From NCBI GenBank assembly GCA_963539215.1, contig CAUTJT010000001.1:124001-188000 (forward strand): a stretch of DNA of 64,000 nt. Reading direction: 5' to 3'. Shown in pieces: positions 45,872-54,280 of the stretch. The translations under genes and the position numbers were made by a program. Source of the stretch: CAURNT01 sp963539215 (GTDB lineage: Bacteria > Fusobacteriota > Fusobacteriia > Fusobacteriales > Leptotrichiaceae). The notes under the pieces were generated by a model. It was not told the DNA's origin and ran no database searches. It was given only the letters and a program-made list of their open reading frames with translations. How positions within the stretch are numbered: position 1 is the first letter of the stretch; each line of letters begins with the position of its first letter.

Positions 45872-46470
45872 TATTTATTATCCTTCCATAAATATATTTC
45901 ACCCATTTTGTAATATTCATACATAGATATTAAAGATAACATTACTGAAGGTAACATCACTATACTGTTTGCTATTTTTCCAAATGGGAATAATATAATA
46001 AATAAAATACCAAGCATTTGAGTTGCTGTTTTTAATTTTGCAGTATTTGAAGCAGCTACTATTTCTCCACCATTTTCTACTATCAATGTTCTAATTGCAA
46101 CTACAACAAATTCACGAGAAAGTAAAATTAAAACAAACCATATTGATAATAAATTATATCTTACTAATACAATTAATATTGAAAATACAAATATCTTATC
46201 AGCTATAGGATCCATTAATTTACCAAAATTAGTTATTAGATTATCTCTTCTTGCAATATATCCATCCAAAAAATCTGTAACTGATATAAAAATAAATAAT
46301 ACTACTGTAATTATATAAACTAAAGCAGAAGATAGAACAGATAAAAATCCACTTCTTAAAACTACATTAGAATCTGTATAACCAAACCTTAATAATAAAA
46401 GAAATACTAAAATTGGTGTTAATATTAATCTTAAAACTGTTAATTTATTTGGTAAATTTAATTTTTTCAT
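45871..46470 (-). CDS. pgsA: CDP-diacylglycerol--glycerol-3-phosphate 3-phosphatidyltransferase
   Basis: It makes phosphatidylglycerol phosphate, the first committed step to PG and cardiolipin. At 199 aa, it has the CDP-alcohol transferase motif DFLDGYIARRDNLITNFGKLMDPIADK (split DG-AR-G-D-D) and four spans. The N-terminus LNLPNKLTVLRLILTPILV is the standard PgsA start. A perfect GAGGAGGAG precedes the ATG. It lies one base after pnp and overlaps the P-type ATPase, so the three genes share a transcript. Confidence 0.93.
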   Translation of the reverse strand: MKKLNLPNKLTVLRLILTPILVFLLLLRFGYTDSNVVLRSGFLSVLSSALVYIITVVLFIFISVTDFLDGYIARRDNLITNFGKLMDPIADKIFVFSILIVLVRYNLLSIWFVLILLSREFVVVAIRTLIVENGGEIVAASNTAKLKTATQMLGILFIILFPFGKIANSIVMLPSVMLSLISMYEYYKMGEIYLWKDNK

Positions 46471-46471
46471 T

Positions 46472-48640
46472 TTACTCCTCCTCTTTTTTTATTAGTGCCT
46501 TCATACTTAAACTAAACTTATCATCTTCAACTGCTATTACTTTTACATCTACTATATCATTTACCTTAAGAACATCTTCAACTTCTTTTATTCTCTTATG
46601 ACTAATTTCTGATATATGAAGTAATCCTTCTGTTCCTGGAACAACTTCAACAAAAGCACCAAATTTAGCCAATTTAGTAATACGACCTTTAAATTCTTGA
46701 CCTAATTCTGCAACAAAAGTATATTGTTTTACAAGTTCTAAAGCTCTATTCATTTTATCTGTATCTGTACCAAATATTGCTACACGCCCATCATCATCTA
46801 CATCTATCTTAACTTCTGTTTCTTCTATTATTGCTTTAATTGTTTTACCAGCAGGTCCTATAAGAGCCGCTATTTTATTAGGTGAAATCTTTAAGTTAAT
46901 TATTTTAGGTGCATTAGCATGTAATTCTTTTCTTGGTTCAGGTATTGCATTTTCCATAACTTCTATTATATGCATTCTAGCACTATATGCTTGTTTTAGA
47001 GCTATTTCCATAATTTCTTTGGTAATTCCTTCTATCTTAATATCCATTTGTATAGCAGTTATACCATCTTTAGTTCCTGCAACTTTAAAGTCCATATCAC
47101 CTAAATGATCTTCTAATCCTTGTATATCAGTTAATACTGTAAATGCATCTCCTTCTTTAATTAATCCCATAGCTATACCTGCAACAGTTCCCTTAATAGG
47201 TACTCCTGCTGCCATTAAAGCAAGTGATCCTCCACAAATAGATGCTTGTGATGATGAACCATTAGATTCTGTAATTTCTGAAACTACTCTTACTGTATAA
47301 GGAAAATCATCAATATTTGGCATAACAGCTTTAAGTGCTCTTTCCGCAAGATTTCCATGTCCTAATTCTCTTCTACCAGGAGCACGCATAAATCCTGCTT
47401 CTCCTACTGAAAATGGTGGGAAATTATAATGTAAGAAGAATTTTTTAGTGTATTCTCCTTCTATTCCATCTATAATTTGTTCATCTTCTTTAGAACCTAA
47501 TGTAGCTGTAACTAAAGCCTGTGTTTCTCCACGAGTAAATAGCGCTGATCCATGAGGCATTTTTAATATATCAACTTTTGCATCAAGGGGTCTTATTTCA
47601 TCAATTTTTCTTCCATCTGCTCTATACTTATCAAATATTATTAATTCTCTTACTATTTTTTTCTCTAAATCATGGTAATAATTTTTAAATTCTTTAACTA
47701 ACATATCTAAAGATTTAGTTTTAGAAGCTCCTATTAATTCAGCTAATTTTTCTTCTTCAGTCAATTCTCTACTCATAATTTCTTTTGCCATATTAAGCTT
47801 AAATACTTCAAGTAATGATTCTTCTAATTTGTCTATTGCTTCATATTTTTCAAGTTTACCTGGAACAAGTATAGCTTCTTTTAATTCTCCAACATATTGA
47901 TCTAAAAAGCTTCTAACTCTTTCATCGGCAACTGGAGCTACAAATTCCATTTTTTCAATATTAAGTTCATTTAATATATTTTCTTGTTCTTCACATAATT
48001 TTCTGATATTATCATGCCCAAACATTATAGCACCTAGCATTTCTTCTTCTGTTACTTCACTAGATCCTGCCTCAACCATAGTTACTGCAGTTTTTGTTCC
48101 TGCTACTGATAAATATATTTTAGTATTTTCTCTATCTTCACCCTTAGGATTTAAAACATATTCTCCATTAATATATCCAACTGTAACACCAGCTACTGGT
48201 CCTGCAAAAGGAATATCAGATAATCCTAAAGCAAATGAAACTCCTATTGTAGCTATGTCTTCTGGCATGTTTATTCCATCAAATGATATAACATTTACAA
48301 CAATGTGAACACCATTGAAAAATCCTTCTGGAAATAAAGGTCTTATAGGTCTATCTATAAGTCTTGAGATTAAAACTTCTTCTGTTGAAGGTTTAGACTC
48401 TCTTTTAATGAATCCACCTGGAAACTTACCAGTTGAATAGAATTTTTCAATATAGTCTACTGTTAATGGGAAGAAGTCTTGTCCTTCCTTAACATCTTTA
48501 CTTCTAGTTGCAGTAACTAATAAAGTAGTATCTCCTTTACTAATTAGAACAGATCCTCCTGCCTGTCTTGCAACTTCTCCTGTTTCTACAGTAATTATTT
48601 CATTACCTGCATTTAATTTATAAGTTTTTTTATCAAACAT
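46472..48640 (-). CDS. pnp: Polyribonucleotide nucleotidyltransferase (PNPase)
   Basis: This phosphorolytic 3'-5' exoribonuclease is a partner of RNase Y in mRNA turnover. Domains in 722 aa: first RNase PH core (SKGDTTLLVTATRSKD, FFPLTVDYIEKFYSTGKFPGGF), helical linker, and second RNase PH core (LFTRGETQALVTATLG, RELGHGNLAERAL, SNGSSSQASICGGSLALM with the active-site region, DHLGDMDFKVAGT). A KH domain (LIGPAGKTIKAIIEET) and an S1 domain (KGRITKLAKFGAFVEVVPGTEGLLHISEIS) follow. AGGAGGTATT precedes the ATG. The leader contains a long hairpin. Confidence 0.97.
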   Translation of the reverse strand: MFDKKTYKLNAGNEIITVETGEVARQAGGSVLISKGDTTLLVTATRSKDVKEGQDFFPLTVDYIEKFYSTGKFPGGFIKRESKPSTEEVLISRLIDRPIRPLFPEGFFNGVHIVVNVISFDGINMPEDIATIGVSFALGLSDIPFAGPVAGVTVGYINGEYVLNPKGEDRENTKIYLSVAGTKTAVTMVEAGSSEVTEEEMLGAIMFGHDNIRKLCEEQENILNELNIEKMEFVAPVADERVRSFLDQYVGELKEAILVPGKLEKYEAIDKLEESLLEVFKLNMAKEIMSRELTEEEKLAELIGASKTKSLDMLVKEFKNYYHDLEKKIVRELIIFDKYRADGRKIDEIRPLDAKVDILKMPHGSALFTRGETQALVTATLGSKEDEQIIDGIEGEYTKKFFLHYNFPPFSVGEAGFMRAPGRRELGHGNLAERALKAVMPNIDDFPYTVRVVSEITESNGSSSQASICGGSLALMAAGVPIKGTVAGIAMGLIKEGDAFTVLTDIQGLEDHLGDMDFKVAGTKDGITAIQMDIKIEGITKEIMEIALKQAYSARMHIIEVMENAIPEPRKELHANAPKIINLKISPNKIAALIGPAGKTIKAIIEETEVKIDVDDDGRVAIFGTDTDKMNRALELVKQYTFVAELGQEFKGRITKLAKFGAFVEVVPGTEGLLHISEISHKRIKEVEDVLKVNDIVDVKVIAVEDDKFSLSMKALIKKEEE

Positions 48641-48656
48641 AATACCTCCTATTTTT

Positions 48657-48726
48657 TAAAGAGTGAGCAAATAACATCAAAAAGCTCCTAAAAAGCACTT
48701 TGAAATTACTTACTCCAAACTCTTTA
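48657..48726 (-). promoter_or_regulatory. Long hairpin in the pnp leader
   Basis: On the minus strand TAAAGAG...CTCTTTA closes a 70-base structure. Inside, GAGTAAGTAA pairs with TTATTTGCTC (two G-U pairs), then CAAAGTGCT with AGCTTTTTG (two mismatches). It ends 16 bases before the start codon. A similarly placed pnp leader stem in E. coli is the RNase III/PNPase autoregulation target. Confidence 0.6.
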
Positions 48727-48736
48727 TATTATTTTA

Positions 48737-48766
48737 ATTTTACCATATTTGAATATATAATTACAA
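48737..48766 (-). promoter_or_regulatory. Promoter of pnp
   Basis: On the minus strand TTGTAA (48761-48766) and TAAAAT (48737-48742) are 18 bases apart, so transcription would begin just before the leader hairpin. Confidence 0.5.
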
Positions 48767-48858
48767 TATCTATATAGCTAAAAAACAAGTTCTTTCAAAC
48801 TTTTTACAAAATTTCAATATAAATAATTTAAATATATTATTATTAATATTTTAAAAAA

Positions 48859-48894
48859 ATACATCACTATTCTATATTTAGATTAGTGATGTAT
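48859..48894 (-). terminator. Terminator of rpsO
   Basis: ATACATCACTA and TAGTGATGTAT form an 11-bp perfect stem around a 14-base loop; the minus strand continues TTTTTTTAA. It separates rpsO from pnp. Confidence 0.88.
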
Positions 48895-48901
48895 TCTCAT
48901 T

Positions 48902-49165
48902 TTATTTTCTAATTCCTAATTTTTCTATTAATTCTCTATATTCATCAAGATTTCTATTTTTTATGTAGTTTAATAATCTTCTTCTTTTACCTACTAATTT
49001 TAATAATCCTGCTCTTGAATGAACATCTTTAAAGTGAAACTTTAAATGTTCTGTTAAATGTGATATTCTTTCTGTTAATATTGCTACTTGTACATTTGCT
49101 GATCCTGTATCTTTAGAATCTTTACCAAATTCTGCAATAATTTCTGCTTTTGTTCTCATTGCCAT
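48902..49165 (-). CDS. rpsO: Ribosomal protein S15
   Basis: This 30S subunit protein binds the 16S central domain. At 87 aa, it has the classic sequence DTGSANVQVAILTERISHLTEHLKFHFKDVHSR then LLKLVGKRRRLLNYIKNRNLDEYRELI (family positions preserved). AGGAGG lies seven bases before the ATG. It has the common rpsO-pnp neighbourhood, here split by a terminator and separate promoter. Confidence 0.98.
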   Translation of the reverse strand: MAMRTKAEIIAEFGKDSKDTGSANVQVAILTERISHLTEHLKFHFKDVHSRAGLLKLVGKRRRLLNYIKNRNLDEYRELIEKLGIRK

Positions 49166-49197
49166 TTTATTTCCTCCTAATATTTATTATCTAAACC

Positions 49198-49226
49198 AAG
49201 CATATATTTGGCATTAGTATATGCTT
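49198..49226 (-). promoter_or_regulatory. Inverted repeat in the lysS-rpsO spacer
   Basis: AAGCATATA and TATATGCTT form a 9-bp stem with an eleven-base loop in the 92-base gap before rpsO. No U run follows, so it is not a typical terminator; it may be a leader structure for S15. Confidence 0.35.
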
Positions 49227-49257
49227 CGTATAAATTAGTTTATTATTTTAAAATTAA

Positions 49258-50748
49258 TCATTCAAAATGTGCTTCTTTTTTTAATGTAGGGAATAATATT
49301 ACATCTCTTATAGATTGAGAATTTGTCATTAACATAACAAGTCTATCTATACCTATTCCTAGACCTCCAGCAGGTGGCATACCATATTCTAATGCTCTAA
49401 TATAGTCAAGATCCATTTCTCCTGCCTCATCATCTCCATTTTCTTTTGCTTTAACTTGTTCCTCAAATCTTTCTTTTTGGTCTTGAGGATCATTTAATTC
49501 AGAATATGCATTTCCATATTCTCTTCCTGTAATAAATAACTCAAATCTATCTACCCACTCACTTTCACCTTCCATATTTTTAGAAAGAGGTGAAATTTCT
49601 TTAGGATATTCTGTAACAAAAGTTGGATTAACTATTGTAGATTCAACTTTTTCTTCAAATAATAAATTTAAGATTCCAAATTTAGTATATGTTTTTGTTT
49701 TATCTAATTCTATACCTAAATTCTTAGCAAATTCTATAGCTTCTTCATCACTATTCATTAAATTAAAGTCAAATCCTGTCTTTTCTTTAACTATATCACG
49801 CATAGTAACACGTCTCCAAGGTTTTGCCATATTAACAGTATATTCCCCATAAGGTATTTCATATGTATCATATAGATGTTTAGCCATTTCAGACAATAAG
49901 TCTTCTGTTAAATCCATCATATCATTAAAATCAGCATAAGCTTGATATAATTCCATCATTGTAAATTCAGGATTATGTTTAATAGATGTTCCTTCATTTC
50001 TAAAGTTTCTATTAATTTCAAATACTCTTTCAAATCCCCCAACTAACAATCTCTTTAAATAAAGCTCTGGCGCTATTCTTAAATACATATCCATATCTAA
50101 AGTATTATGATGTGTAATAAAAGGTTTAGCATTTGCTCCACCAAGTGTTGGATGTAACATAGGAGTTTCTACTTCTATAAATTCCCTAGATTCTAAATAT
50201 TTACGCATAAATCTAATAATTTCAAATCTTTTTTTCATAGTATCTTGAACTTCAGGATTCATTACAAGATCTACATATCTTTGTCTATAACGCATTTCTA
50301 TATCTTGTAATCCAGAAAATTTATCAGGAAGTGGTCTAACATTTTTTGTTAATATTTCTATATCATTAGCTTTAAGTGTTAACTCACCTGTTTGTGTACG
50401 GAATAATTTTCCTTTTACACCAACAAAATCTCCTGTTGCCATTTTCTTATATATCTCATATTTTTCATCACCAATTTCATCTTTTTTAGCATAAAATTGA
50501 ATTTTACCACTTAAATCTTGTATATGAGCAAATCCATTTTTACCCATTCTTCTATAAGAAACTATTCTTCCTGCTGTTTGAAATTCTTTATCAGAGTTTT
50601 CATCATAATTTAAAATTTCAGATATATTTTGCTTTTTATCATATCTTCTTGCATAAGGTTCAAGACCTTCTGCTCTTAATTCTTCAACTTTTCTTGCTTT
50701 TTCCTTCATTACATGGCTTACATTAACCACTGTTTCTTTATTATCCAT
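49258..50748 (-). CDS. lysS: Lysyl-tRNA synthetase, class II
   Basis: It charges tRNA-Lys. At 496 aa from the ATG at 50748 (chosen because AGGGAG is five bases upstream; the longer frame begins with GTG in that site). There is an N-terminal OB-fold anticodon domain (AGRIVSYRRMGKNGFAHIQDLSGKIQFY). Class II motif 1 (MKKRFEIIRFMRKYL...FIEVETPMLHPTLGGANAKPF), motif 2 (FRNEGTSIKHNPEFTMMELYQAY) and motif 3 (GIGIDRLVMLMTNSQSIRDVI) follow. Full length, nothing unusual. Confidence 0.97.
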   Translation of the reverse strand: MDNKETVVNVSHVMKEKARKVEELRAEGLEPYARRYDKKQNISEILNYDENSDKEFQTAGRIVSYRRMGKNGFAHIQDLSGKIQFYAKKDEIGDEKYEIYKKMATGDFVGVKGKLFRTQTGELTLKANDIEILTKNVRPLPDKFSGLQDIEMRYRQRYVDLVMNPEVQDTMKKRFEIIRFMRKYLESREFIEVETPMLHPTLGGANAKPFITHHNTLDMDMYLRIAPELYLKRLLVGGFERVFEINRNFRNEGTSIKHNPEFTMMELYQAYADFNDMMDLTEDLLSEMAKHLYDTYEIPYGEYTVNMAKPWRRVTMRDIVKEKTGFDFNLMNSDEEAIEFAKNLGIELDKTKTYTKFGILNLLFEEKVESTIVNPTFVTEYPKEISPLSKNMEGESEWVDRFELFITGREYGNAYSELNDPQDQKERFEEQVKAKENGDDEAGEMDLDYIRALEYGMPPAGGLGIGIDRLVMLMTNSQSIRDVILFPTLKKEAHFE

Positions 50749-50761
50749 ATTCACTCCCTTA

Positions 50762-51118
50762 CTATATTTCTATATTGATACTATAGCTCGAAACTAAATT
50801 CATCGCATCACTATCATTATATATATTATATTCTAAATCTATTTTACCATTTTTTATACTAATATTTCTAGTGATAATATATATTTCTAATACTAAATCT
50901 GAAGTTTTTAAAAAATTTTTTGTAATTTTACCTTTTTTGTAAACATTAGTATAAGATAAATCACCTTCTTTTGACATTATTATTTCTTTTTCTTTTATCT
51001 CTATAGAATAATTTTCTCCATTTAATTTATATTTTATTATACCTTTTTCATCTACTTCATGATCAATATTATGTTTAAATTTAACATTTTCTATCAAATC
51101 ATGTATTTGAAGTATCAT
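50762..51118 (-). CDS. DUF1934-like small beta-barrel protein
   Basis: This 118-aa protein is made almost wholly of alternating beta strands (YKLNGENYSIEIKEKEIIMSKEGDLSYTNVYKKG, ending LEYNIYNDSDAMNLVSSYSINIEI). That is the look of the DUF1934/YwiB calycin-like family, which has no firm function. No signal peptide. It lies between an acidic unknown gene (one-base overlap) and lysS, in what seems to be one operon running rlmH downstream. Confidence 0.5.
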   Translation of the reverse strand: MILQIHDLIENVKFKHNIDHEVDEKGIIKYKLNGENYSIEIKEKEIIMSKEGDLSYTNVYKKGKITKNFLKTSDLVLEIYIITRNISIKNGKIDLEYNIYNDSDAMNLVSSYSINIEI

Positions 51119-51522
51119 TAATCTTCATCCTCAAATAATTCATCTAAGAAATCATCTATTTCTTCATCATTTTCATCACCTAAGAATACCATATCATCTT
51201 CTTCTAGATTAGAATCATTATCTAAACTTTCATCCGTATACCCATCATAATCAGAAGTAAAATCATTGTCTTCCCAATACTCAAATTCTTTTTCTTCAAG
51301 TTTGAAAGCTTCTTCTTGATAATGATCTATTATAGCTTCTTCCTCTTCTTCATCATCAACCAATTCTAAATCTTCCTCTTCATAATAGAATACTTTTTTC
51401 ATTCCATCTTCACTTTCACAAACTAAATATTCAATTCCTGCATATATAGTTTCTCCGATACATGTAAAATACTCTATATTCCCATCTATTTCATAATCAA
51501 ATTCACTACCTATTGTATACAC
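51118..51522 (-). CDS. Highly acidic protein, DUF1292-like N-terminus
   Basis: A 134-aa unknown. The first 50 residues resemble the DUF1292 pattern (YEIDGNIEYFTCIGETIYAGIEYLVCESEDG, then KKVFYYEEEDLELVDDEEEEEAI). The remainder is dominated by Asp and Glu, ending FLDELFEDED, and has almost no basic residues. Acidic tails of this kind bind ribosomal or nucleic-acid-binding proteins, but no function is established. Its neighbours rlmH and lysS hint at a translation link. Confidence 0.5.
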   Translation of the reverse strand: MYTIGSEFDYEIDGNIEYFTCIGETIYAGIEYLVCESEDGMKKVFYYEEEDLELVDDEEEEEAIIDHYQEEAFKLEEKEFEYWEDNDFTSDYDGYTDESLDNDSNLEEDDMVFLGDENDEEIDDFLDELFEDED

Positions 51523-51531
51523 AATTTCCTC

Positions 51532-51996
51532 CTACTTATGATAACTAATATTATTATTAATACATATTGCTCTATAAATTTGTTCAACTAAAATCAATCG
51601 CATTAATTGATGTGGAAATGTCATTTTAGAAAAACTAATTCTCATATCTGATACATTTCTAACCTCATCATTATAACCGTTAGATCCACCTATTATGAAA
51701 TTTATGGTACTCACATTTAAAGTTAATGTATCAATTTTTTCTGCTAGCTCTTCACTTGTTAGACCTTTGCCTTTTAAATCTAGTAATATATTATATCCTA
51801 TATTTTTATTAATAGCATCCAATAAACTTTTACTTTCTTTATTTATAGCTACATTCACTATATTATCTGCTTCATCTTTAAGTTCTATAAAATTTAATTT
51901 TACATATCTGCCTAATCTCTTAGAAAACTCATTTATTCCCTCAACTATATATTTTTCTTTTATTTTCCCTACACAGATAATATTTATTTTTAACAT
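51532..51996 (-). CDS. rlmH: 23S rRNA (pseudouridine1915-N3)-methyltransferase
   Basis: This SPOUT-family enzyme methylates pseudouridine 1915 in helix 69. The start is set at MLKINIICVGKIKEKY (51996, 154 aa) because GAGGTG lies four bases upstream and this is the family N-terminus; the longest frame adds 20 unrelated residues. SPOUT knot motifs FIIGGSNGYNDEV and LRLILVEQIYRAICINNNISYHK are present. The C-terminal YHK is the usual ending. Confidence 0.94.
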   Translation of the reverse strand: MLKINIICVGKIKEKYIVEGINEFSKRLGRYVKLNFIELKDEADNIVNVAINKESKSLLDAINKNIGYNILLDLKGKGLTSEELAEKIDTLTLNVSTINFIIGGSNGYNDEVRNVSDMRISFSKMTFPHQLMRLILVEQIYRAICINNNISYHK

Positions 51997-52082
51997 TTTA
52001 CACCTCAATTTAAAACATTTACATTGCTTTATATCATATATTTTTAGTTTTTTCAAGTTTTATATAATATATTAAATATATT

Positions 52083-53906
52083 TTATTTTACTCTTCCAAA
52101 ATTTTTGTCTAAAAAATACTTTGAAATCTTAGTAATTATAGGTCTTCCATGAGGACAAGTATACTTTCCAACACTATGTAATCTTTTAACCATATTTTTC
52201 ATTTCTTCCATAGTTAATTTTTGACCTGCTTTAATGGCTCCACGACAAGACATAGATATTATTATTCTTTCCCTAATATCTCTAACATTATCATTGTTTT
52301 TTAAATCTTCTATGATTTTATACAATATATTTACTATATTTTCTCTAAAAGTAAAGTTAGGATAACCTCTTAATACTATATTGTTCTCACCTATATCATC
52401 TATATCAAAAGCAAGATTTCTAAATATTTCCATATTATTTAAAACTATATCTTTATCTATTGGATTAAGTGTTATTATCTCAGGAATTAACATAGTTTGC
52501 TCTGACAACTCTTTTTTAGAATATGCTTCCATTAATTCTTCATAAAGTAATCTTTCATGTATAATATGCTGATCATATATTTCAAGTTCTTCTTCTCCCT
52601 CAACTAATATATATGTATCAAATATTTGTCCCAAAACATTATATTCTCTTTCTATATTAACTTCTCTTTCAAAAAAACCTTTTAAATATCCATCATAATC
52701 TTCTTTTTTTTCTTCTTTAATTTCAATTTCTTCAATTTCTTTTTTTTCATTTTCTTTATATACATCATTAAGACTATATTTATTTTCTGTAAATTCAAAA
52801 TTAGACTTAACATATTCCGGTTTTATTTCTTCAGAAAAATTTGAAATATATGTATTAACTTCTAATTTATTTTCAACTTTTTCCTCATACATATTATCTT
52901 CAAAATTTTCAATCTTAGGCTGAAGTACAGGCTGCCAATTTTTTCTATCATATTCATAGAAAAAGTCATCTATAGTATTTTTAATATCACTATATACATA
53001 TTTTTCATCAGAAAATTTTACAAGTTTTTTAGATGGATGCACATTTACATCTATTTCTTTAGGATTTATCTCGTAATTAATTATAGCAAAGGGATATTTT
53101 CCCTTCATTAATTTAGTATAGTATCCATCTATTACAGCTCTATCTATAACATTAGATTTTACATATCTACCATTAACATAAGTATAAATATATTCCTTAG
53201 AAGATCTTAGTATTTCAACATTACCAAGATAGCCATATTTAAATTTAGTTAAATTTTTAAGAATATTTTTCCCAAAAATTTCAAATATTGTACTTTCCAT
53301 ACCATTTCCTGTAGTTTTTATAACAATTTTACCTTCTATATTTAAAGATATAGAAACATTAGGATTAGCTAGAGCTTCTTTTAATACTATATCTTTAATT
53401 TTAGTATATTCTGTACTATCTTTTCTTAAAAATTTCTTACGCGCCGGTGTATTATAAAAAAGATCTCTTATCTCTATATCAGTACCTGTAGTTCTGGATA
53501 TATCTTCATATTTTCTAACAACCCCACCATATGAATTAAGTATACAACCTACTTTATCTATTTCTCTTTTACTTGAAATAGAAAGTTTTGAAACTGAAGA
53601 TATTGAAGCTAATGCTTCTCCTCTAAATCCGTAAGTAGTTAAATTAAAAATATCATCTTTTTCAAAAATTTTTGAAGTAGCATGTCTTTCTATACTTAAA
53701 AGTACATCTTCTTTCCCCATACCTTTACCATTATCAGAGATTTTAACATAACTTCCACCACTTAAAACTTCTATATCTATTTTTGTAGAATTTGCATCTA
53801 AAGAGTTTTCAAGCAATTCCTTTATCATACTCGCAGGATTTTCAACTACTTCTCCAGCAGCAATTATATTTGAAATACTCTCATCTAGTATCTTTATTTC
53901 TGCCAT
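52083..53906 (-). CDS. mutL: DNA mismatch repair protein MutL (endonuclease type)
   Basis: This 607-aa GHKL ATPase matches strand-discrimination MutL. N-terminal motifs: VVENPASMIKELLENSLDANS, ISDNGKGM, IERHATSKI, TYGFRGEALASISS. After a long Glu/Lys-rich linker (about 340-430) the C-terminal domain carries DQHIIHERLLYEEL, the metal-binding endonuclease motif. SCRGAIKAG and CPHGRPIITK complete that site. It is therefore an incising MutL of the MutH-less kind. AAGGGGAG precedes the ATG. MutS is not in this window. Confidence 0.95.
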   Translation of the reverse strand: MAEIKILDESISNIIAAGEVVENPASMIKELLENSLDANSTKIDIEVLSGGSYVKISDNGKGMGKEDVLLSIERHATSKIFEKDDIFNLTTYGFRGEALASISSVSKLSISSKREIDKVGCILNSYGGVVRKYEDISRTTGTDIEIRDLFYNTPARKKFLRKDSTEYTKIKDIVLKEALANPNVSISLNIEGKIVIKTTGNGMESTIFEIFGKNILKNLTKFKYGYLGNVEILRSSKEYIYTYVNGRYVKSNVIDRAVIDGYYTKLMKGKYPFAIINYEINPKEIDVNVHPSKKLVKFSDEKYVYSDIKNTIDDFFYEYDRKNWQPVLQPKIENFEDNMYEEKVENKLEVNTYISNFSEEIKPEYVKSNFEFTENKYSLNDVYKENEKKEIEEIEIKEEKKEDYDGYLKGFFEREVNIEREYNVLGQIFDTYILVEGEEELEIYDQHIIHERLLYEELMEAYSKKELSEQTMLIPEIITLNPIDKDIVLNNMEIFRNLAFDIDDIGENNIVLRGYPNFTFRENIVNILYKIIEDLKNNDNVRDIRERIIISMSCRGAIKAGQKLTMEEMKNMVKRLHSVGKYTCPHGRPIITKISKYFLDKNFGRVK

Positions 53907-53964
53907 AAATTTCTCCCCTTAATATTTTCTTTAATAGTCTACCATATATTTATATTGATGTCTA

Positions 53965-53993
53965 TTGAATTTTTTCCCATATATTGATATAAT
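53965..53993 (+). promoter_or_regulatory. Strong promoter of the 6S-like RNA
   Basis: TTGAAT (53965-53970) and TATAAT (53988-53993) are separated by exactly 17 bases on the plus strand. Transcription would start at or near G54000, which is the first base of the RNA closing stem. Genes on both sides run the other way. Confidence 0.75.
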
Positions 53994-53999
53994 AAATTA

Positions 54000-54189
54000 G
54001 CGAAGATATACGGAATAGTGATACCTTTTTTTGGGCTTTACTTTTTGGTTAAGGGGCTGTCTCTGACTTAATATACTTGAGGAAATCACGATTTGATTTA
54101 ATGGCTTATACGGATCTCATAATACTTAGTTATATGGCCACCACTTGGTTTTTAAGGCAACCAAAACCTTTTCACTCCGGTATCTTGGC
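54000..54189 (+). ncRNA. ssrS: Probable 6S RNA
   Basis: No ORF lies in this 370-base gap, but a strong plus-strand promoter opens onto a structured transcript of about 190 nt. The 5' end GCGAAGATATACGGAATAGTGA (54000-54021, here described by its pairs) matches the 3' end 54172-54189: AAGATA with TATCTT, CGG with CCG, GTGA with TCAC. Inside is an unpaired 5' stretch, a small 3'-side hairpin (TTGGTT/AACCAA, 54145-54164), and a long imperfect apical helix (about 54065-54081 with 54116-54130). A closing stem, central bubble with 3'-side hairpin and long apical stem is the 6S plan, in which the RNA mimics an open promoter and binds RNA polymerase. GC content is visibly higher than around it. Family assignment is by shape only. 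Confidence 0.62.
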
Positions 54190-54202
54190 TTTATAAAAAA
54201 GA

Positions 54203-54215
54203 GGACTTTAAGTCC
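54203..54215 (+). terminator. Weak hairpin after the 6S-like RNA
   Basis: GGACT-TTA-AGTCC followed by CATATTTTATTGTTTTG could end or process the RNA transcript; the stronger hairpin at 54256-54280 is a backup. Confidence 0.35.
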
Positions 54216-54255
54216 CATATTTTATTGTTTTGTATTTATGATTTATATAAATTTA

Positions 54256-54280
54256 AAAAAGAGGGTTATACCCTCTTTTT
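54256..54280. terminator. Bidirectional terminator of aspS and the 6S-like RNA
   Basis: AAAAAGAGGG and CCCTCTTTTT form a 10-bp stem around TTATA, with T runs on both strands. It overlaps the aspS stop codon. Confidence 0.88.

Noticed and set aside
54000..54189. tmRNA, RNase P RNA or SRP RNA
   Set aside because: The transcript is too short for the first two and lacks the tag ORF or the conserved P4 sequences; the SRP apical GGAAG/AGCAG loop is absent.
53907..54278. Riboswitch or T-box leader for mutL or aspS
   Set aside because: The promoter and structure read on the plus strand, away from both genes; no T-box (TGG-type) or aptamer motif was recognised on the minus strand.
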